64,000 bases of DNA, from the NCBI GenBank assembly GCA_003214355.1, contig QCLS01000002.1:62001-126000 (forward strand). The letters run 5' to 3'. The notes below the pieces were generated by a model that saw only the letters and a list, made by a program, of their open reading frames with translations, did not search any database and was not told the DNA's origin. The translations under genes and the position numbers were made by a program. Positions within the stretch are counted from its first letter, which is position 1, and every line of letters begins with the position of its first letter. This DNA comes from Prochlorococcus sp. AG-418-C09. GTDB lineage: Bacteria; Cyanobacteriota; Cyanobacteriia; PCC-6307; Cyanobiaceae. This document shows positions 59,267 through 64,000 of the stretch, in pieces.

Positions 59267-60040
59267 TTGATTATTATCAAAAACAATTTTCTTAGTAATT
59301 TTGCGGGTGCGTGGATTTTCTACACTATTTTTCCTAAGTTACCATTTATTAATCCTAAATTTAAAAATATTGCTCAATTTGCTCCTTTTTTAGGCCTAAT
59401 AATAGGTTCCCTGCAAAGCTTAATATATTTATTTCTAAAGAATAATTCATGGTCAAATCAGTCTTCTGTTTGCCTATGCCTTGTTTCAGGTTTTTTAATT
59501 ACTGGTGGGATACATACTGACGGATTAATGGATACTTTTGATGGTTTATATGCTGGCAAAAGAAAGATGCTTAACGCTATGAAAGATAGTAGAGTTGGAT
59601 CCTTTGGAGTTCAAGCATTTTTTATTGTAGCTTTAATTCAGTTTTCGGCTCTATCAAGAATAAATAACAATATTTTTTTAGTCTTACCAATATGTCTCTT
59701 TTGGAGTAGGTTTTCCAATTTAATCTATATAAATGAATATAAATATCTTAATAAAAAGACAAAATCAATATCTCATAAAAAACACTGGAGAGGAATCAAA
59801 AAAGAATCAACATTATCATTTTTAATGATTCCTTTAATAGTTATTATTTATTTAATATCTACCTCAACAAAAATTTATTTCTTAAAATATATGATTCTCT
59901 TAATAGTAGGGGGGTTCTTCTCAATAATAGTTCCAAAAATATTAGGAAATAAAGTTGGAGGATTTAATGGCGATACTTGCGGGGCAAGCATAGTATTAAC
60001 AGAAACAATTATCCTATTTACTTATTCAATTTTTCTATAG
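59267..60040 (+). CDS. cobS: Adenosylcobinamide-GDP ribazoletransferase (cobalamin synthase)
   Basis: TGGIHTDGLMDTFDGLYAGKRKMLNAMKDSRVGSFGV. Confidence 0.94.
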   Translation: MIIIKNNFLSNFAGAWIFYTIFPKLPFINPKFKNIAQFAPFLGLIIGSLQSLIYLFLKNNSWSNQSSVCLCLVSGFLITGGIHTDGLMDTFDGLYAGKRKMLNAMKDSRVGSFGVQAFFIVALIQFSALSRINNNIFLVLPICLFWSRFSNLIYINEYKYLNKKTKSISHKKHWRGIKKESTLSFLMIPLIVIIYLISTSTKIYFLKYMILLIVGGFFSIIVPKILGNKVGGFNGDTCGASIVLTETIILFTYSIFL

Positions 60041-61157
60041 GTAATTCTAAATAAAAGATATTTGTTTTTTGTAATTCTCTGATAAAAGAATTAATTTTAT
60101 TATTGCCATCTTGATCACATAAATATAATTCACCTCCAATCTGTCTTGCTAATTTTCTTGCCAAATAAAGTCCAACTCCCGAACCTTTTTTATTCTTCGA
60201 CGCAATGCCTCGTACTCCTTTCTCAAAGATCTTTCCCTGCTCTAATTTAGAAATCTTTTTACCATTATCAAATATTAAAAAACCTGAATCGATTATTACT
60301 AAGCCAACCTCTGCATTTTTCTCTGTATATTTAAACGCATTTTCTAATAGATTTGCAATTATTTCAGATATAACAATATATTTCAATGAAATATTTTCAA
60401 GGGTCCAATCAGGCCAATCATTGGTTTGAGTCCATATTCTCTTTTGTAGTTTTGCATTAGCTTTCCCCCTATCTAATATAGGTTCTAAAAGAGATTTAAT
60501 AGTAACTCTTTTTGATTTATCCAGATTTGGTGGTAGCAATAATCTTTCTTCGCTAAGTTCAATTGGGAAGTTTATATTGTTATTTATTTGTTCAAAAGAA
60601 TTAATATAATTATTTATCTGATTTTGCTCAGTTAACATTCTTTCAACAATTTCTCTAGCATCATCATCCTCACCAAATCGCTTGATTAATAATTTTGCAT
60701 AAGTAGTTAAAGCTGCCAGAGGATTTCTTAATTGATGAATAACTACACTTACTTGACTACGCAAATTATTAATTTCTTCATCTTTTCTTTGCCTTTCTAT
60801 TTCAATTGCAAAACTTTTAGCTAAAGAATTTGATAATGCCTTCAAACGAGAATCAAGTATTAATGGCCATTCTTCATTTTCAGAATCAGTTTCTACTCTT
60901 AAAACTCCAATTAAAAACTTCTTATCTTGTATCGGATACCATCTTCTGTTAGGAGAGGAAACCTTCAATTCGGGATCGTCATCTACTGGTAATAAAGATC
61001 TTTCAAGTTGCGGCCATTGACTTATTAACTCAAATCCAGCTTTTGAATCCTCTTTTGCAGAAGCAAAATAAACTATCAAATGCTTAATTCCCATAAAACA
61101 TCCAAAGCTTTCTAATTGCTTTAAGATTAAGTCTTGGAATTGAACAGAAAGCTTCAT
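60018..61157 (-). CDS. Soluble sensor histidine kinase (GAF-like N-terminus; Hik2/CSK-like candidate)
   Basis: H-box VVIHQLRNPLAAL, N-box EIIANLLENAFKYTEK, G-box GSGVGLYLARKLARQIGGEL; no TM segments. Confidence 0.85.
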   Translation of the reverse strand: MKLSVQFQDLILKQLESFGCFMGIKHLIVYFASAKEDSKAGFELISQWPQLERSLLPVDDDPELKVSSPNRRWYPIQDKKFLIGVLRVETDSENEEWPLILDSRLKALSNSLAKSFAIEIERQRKDEEINNLRSQVSVVIHQLRNPLAALTTYAKLLIKRFGEDDDAREIVERMLTEQNQINNYINSFEQINNNINFPIELSEERLLLPPNLDKSKRVTIKSLLEPILDRGKANAKLQKRIWTQTNDWPDWTLENISLKYIVISEIIANLLENAFKYTEKNAEVGLVIIDSGFLIFDNGKKISKLEQGKIFEKGVRGIASKNKKGSGVGLYLARKLARQIGGELYLCDQDGNNKINSFIRELQKTNIFYLELPIEKLNK

Positions 61158-61265
61158 AGTTGGATCTTTGAATCAATAAATTCAGAGAGAATTTGAAAAA
61201 AAACTTGTAAAATCTGAAAAAAGTATTAAGATTGTTATTGGAGTCTGACAAAGGTGATCCCTTTT

Positions 61266-61283
61266 TATGAACAAATGTTCATA
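61266..61283. promoter_or_regulatory. Perfect dyad TATGAACA-AA-TGTTCATA upstream of the 122-aa ORF
   Basis: 8-bp inverted repeat with 2-bp spacer in a 259-bp intergenic region, next to an AT-rich TTAATATGCT -10-like stretch. Confidence 0.55.
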
Positions 61284-61416
61284 ATTAATATGCTACATCA
61301 GAGGTTGATGGGTCCTCTATGTAACACAAAAATGATTTATTTTCTGATCATTCTAATTACCATAAGAGAATTCAGGCCAATCAAAGTTACATAAGAAATT
61401 ACTGGAGTCCAAATCA

Positions 61417-61785
61417 ATGTCAAAAAAAAGAAAGAGAATTAGTAGGCGAAGACTTGCCGGACAGAGAGTCATGGCTCATGTTCCTATTTATCATATCGAA
61501 ACTGGAAAGCATAAACCTGTTACTGCGGCAAGAAGATTCATAGCTGAGAACGGATTATCTGCACCATCAGTATTTAATGTAAGAAGAAATGAACATACAA
61601 CAGATAGATTCTTCTGGGGCGAAAAAGGTTTATTTAGCGCTCAATATGCCGAAGAAAATCATTTCTTATTTCCATCACTAAAGATAGTTGTTGAAGGAAT
61701 TGGGGAAGAAAAAATCTTTGAAGGGTTAGAACTATCAGCTGATGACTGGGAAGAAATAGAAGAATACGAGTATGCATTTGTTTAA
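61417..61785 (+). CDS. Conserved-looking hypothetical protein with basic N-terminus and acidic C-terminus (122 aa)
   Basis: MSKKRKRISRRRLAGQRVMAHVPIYHIETGKHKPVTAARRFIAENGL...SADDWEEIEEYEYAFV; well-formed ORF with leader. Confidence 0.7.
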   Translation: MSKKRKRISRRRLAGQRVMAHVPIYHIETGKHKPVTAARRFIAENGLSAPSVFNVRRNEHTTDRFFWGEKGLFSAQYAEENHFLFPSLKIVVEGIGEEKIFEGLELSADDWEEIEEYEYAFV

Positions 61786-62396
61786 AAAATATTCTTAATA
61801 TTTTGTCTGATTAAATCAACGAACTTATTGTCAATTTCATGAAATCCATCGAATTCATGAAGTCGACATTCAAAACTTGAATTTAAGTTAATTTTTTTTT
61901 GAATTTGACGTGAAGCGTCAATTGGAACAATATTATCTTTTAATCCATGACCAAGCAAAACAGGACCCTTAACTTTTGGATTCCAATCAGGATGAGCATA
62001 ACCGCTACATGAGACAACTAGTCCAAATTCTAGTTCGGAACTTATAGCAAGAGTCATCGCAGCTCCTTGAGAAAAGCCTAACAAAACTGTTTGATGAAGA
62101 GCTATGCTGTTCTTCGACAATTGATTTAGTGTACTTATTAATTTCTCCACCTCATTTGTCGCCTGTTGCCAATTCGCCGGAAATAAATCATACCATTGTC
62201 TTCCGATATTATCAGACCTTGTTATTGGGGCTCTGAGAGAAATAACTTGAAAGTCTAGAGGTAAGTCTTTTATTATTGCATCTCCAAGCGGTAAAAGATC
62301 ATGAAAATCTGCTCCCCAACCATGCAATAAAATAATTCTATAGTTAGCTGTTTGAGAGCCAATCGAAACATATTCGTGATGCTTAGTGAATTTCAT
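61782..62396 (-). CDS. Phospholipase/carboxylesterase family alpha/beta hydrolase
   Basis: ILLHGWGADFHDLLPL; VLLGFSQGAAMTLAIS; VLLGHGLKDNIVPID. Confidence 0.9.
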   Translation of the reverse strand: MKFTKHHEYVSIGSQTANYRIILLHGWGADFHDLLPLGDAIIKDLPLDFQVISLRAPITRSDNIGRQWYDLFPANWQQATNEVEKLISTLNQLSKNSIALHQTVLLGFSQGAAMTLAISSELEFGLVVSCSGYAHPDWNPKVKGPVLLGHGLKDNIVPIDASRQIQKKINLNSSFECRLHEFDGFHEIDNKFVDLIRQNIKNIF

Positions 62397-62428
62397 GTTT
62401 ATATTCTTAAGTAACTAAAAAATTTTTA

Positions 62429-63982
62429 ATGTCTCCTTTAGCCTTAATTAGTGTTTCAGATAAAACAAACATTATTCCATTAGCAAAATTTCTAGTTGAT
62501 AAATTATCCTATACGATCCTATCAAGTGGAGGAACAGCTAAATATTTAATTGATGCAGGAATTCCTGTTAAGCGAGTGTCCGATTTTACAGGTTTCCCTG
62601 AAATCCTTGAAGGTCGAGTCAAAACTCTGCATCCTAAAATCCATGGAGGGATACTTGCTAAAAGATCTAGCCACAAACACCTAAATGATATAGAAACAAA
62701 CAAAATTAAACTAATAGACATTGTAGTTGTAAATTTATATCCATTCCAGCAAAAGGTCTCAGAAAATTGTTCTTGGGAAGAGGGGATTGAAAATATTGAT
62801 ATAGGAGGACCTTCTATGATTCGATCTGCTGCAAAGAATCACAATGATGTTTCAATATTAGTTAATCATAAACAATATAATCAGTTCATTGAGATGCTTA
62901 GCGAGGGTAGTTTGAATAAAGCTTATAAAACAAAGTTGGCTTTAGAGGCTTTTCAGCATACTGCACTTTATGATGCAGCAATATCAAATTGGATAAGTAA
63001 AGAAAAAAATATAAGTCGGGGAATTCATTTTGATCCGTTTCCATTAATTAAAACATTGAGGTATGGAGAGAATCCCCACCAACAAGCTAAATGGTATGGG
63101 AGTAAGGTATTTGGCTGGAATGCTGCAAAGCAACTTCAAGGAAAGGATTTAAGCTATAACAATTTACTAGATTTAGAATCTGCTCTATCTACAGTTTTAG
63201 AATTTGGATATGAAAATTGCATGGGATCAAAAGAAATCCCTAATGCTGCAATAATTTTAAAACATAACAACCCATGTGGAGCTGCAATTGGTACTTCGAT
63301 TACTGATGCTTTTCAAAAAGCCTTGAAATGTGATTCATTAAGTGCTTTCGGTGGAATAGTAGCTTTCAATAAAGCTGTGGATTCTGACACTGCTAAGTTA
63401 CTTTGTAATATATTTCTCGAATGTGTTGTTGCGCCTTCTTTTCATAAAGATGCTTTAGAAATACTTGAGACAAAGAAGAATCTTAGACTTTTGAAGCTAA
63501 GTAAAGAATTAATAGATTCAAGTAATAAAGAACTATGCAAATCCATTATGGGGGGGGTTTTAGTACAAGATAATGATAATAAAGAGGACAACCCTGACCA
63601 ATGGGATATAGTCACAAGATCAAAACCCAATGAAGAAGAGATTAAGGATCTTAAATTTTCATGGAAAATATGCAAGCATGTAAAATCAAATGCAATTGTT
63701 ATTGCTAAAGGGGAAAAAACTCTAGGGATTGGTGCAGGCCAAATGAATAGAGTAGGTGCTGCAAAAATAGCTTTGGAAGCTGCAAAAGATTCTTGTAAGG
63801 GTGCGGTTTTAGCTAGTGATGGATTCTTTCCTTTTGCTGATACAATTGAACTTGCTAATAAATATGGAATTAAAGCTATAATCCAACCTGGAGGTAGTTT
63901 AAGAGATCAAGAATCTATTGATATGTGCGACCTGAAAGGTATATCAATGATGTTAACTAAAAAAAGGCACTTTCTACATTAA
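62429..63982 (+). CDS. purH: Bifunctional AICAR formyltransferase / IMP cyclohydrolase
   Basis: ALISVSDKTNIIPLAKFL; GRVKTLHPKIHGGILAKR; LRYGENPHQQAKWY; KHNNPCGAA. Confidence 0.97.
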   Translation: MSPLALISVSDKTNIIPLAKFLVDKLSYTILSSGGTAKYLIDAGIPVKRVSDFTGFPEILEGRVKTLHPKIHGGILAKRSSHKHLNDIETNKIKLIDIVVVNLYPFQQKVSENCSWEEGIENIDIGGPSMIRSAAKNHNDVSILVNHKQYNQFIEMLSEGSLNKAYKTKLALEAFQHTALYDAAISNWISKEKNISRGIHFDPFPLIKTLRYGENPHQQAKWYGSKVFGWNAAKQLQGKDLSYNNLLDLESALSTVLEFGYENCMGSKEIPNAAIILKHNNPCGAAIGTSITDAFQKALKCDSLSAFGGIVAFNKAVDSDTAKLLCNIFLECVVAPSFHKDALEILETKKNLRLLKLSKELIDSSNKELCKSIMGGVLVQDNDNKEDNPDQWDIVTRSKPNEEEIKDLKFSWKICKHVKSNAIVIAKGEKTLGIGAGQMNRVGAAKIALEAAKDSCKGAVLASDGFFPFADTIELANKYGIKAIIQPGGSLRDQESIDMCDLKGISMMLTKKRHFLH

Positions 63983-64000
63983 ACTAACTAGACTTTGGAT

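Overview
This 64 kb AT-rich window looks like a core chromosomal segment of a streamlined marine picocyanobacterium, most likely a high-light-adapted Prochlorococcus. The genus is inferred from gene content and order: psbEFLJ with ycf48 and rubredoxin, psbB-psbT, psbM, ndhCKJ, petBD, minCDE, chlD, and a lone degenerate phycoerythrin beta gene next to a CpeS-type lyase. It carries one complete rRNA operon on the minus strand (16S-tRNA-Ile-tRNA-Ala-23S-5S), three further tRNAs plus a duplicated tRNA-Phe 3' end, several tiny photosystem genes missing from the ORF track (psbM, psbT, psbL, psbF, psbK), and about 60 ordinary housekeeping CDSs. I found no CRISPR array, prophage, transposase, integrase, toxin-antitoxin or defence island, and no convincing wholly new system. 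The best leads are: (1) a 30-bp direct repeat of the tRNA-Phe 3' end plus terminator, which looks like a relic or empty attachment site; (2) the reduced PE-beta/CpeS module with an upstream 59-aa ORF; (3) a perfect 8+8 bp dyad (TATGAACA-AA-TGTTCATA) upstream of a conserved 122-aa unknown; (4) an orphan Fe-S RecB-like plus DEDD exonuclease fusion; (5) an oxidoreductase-SelD fusion. All calls are by eye from sequence and motif memory; no searches were run.
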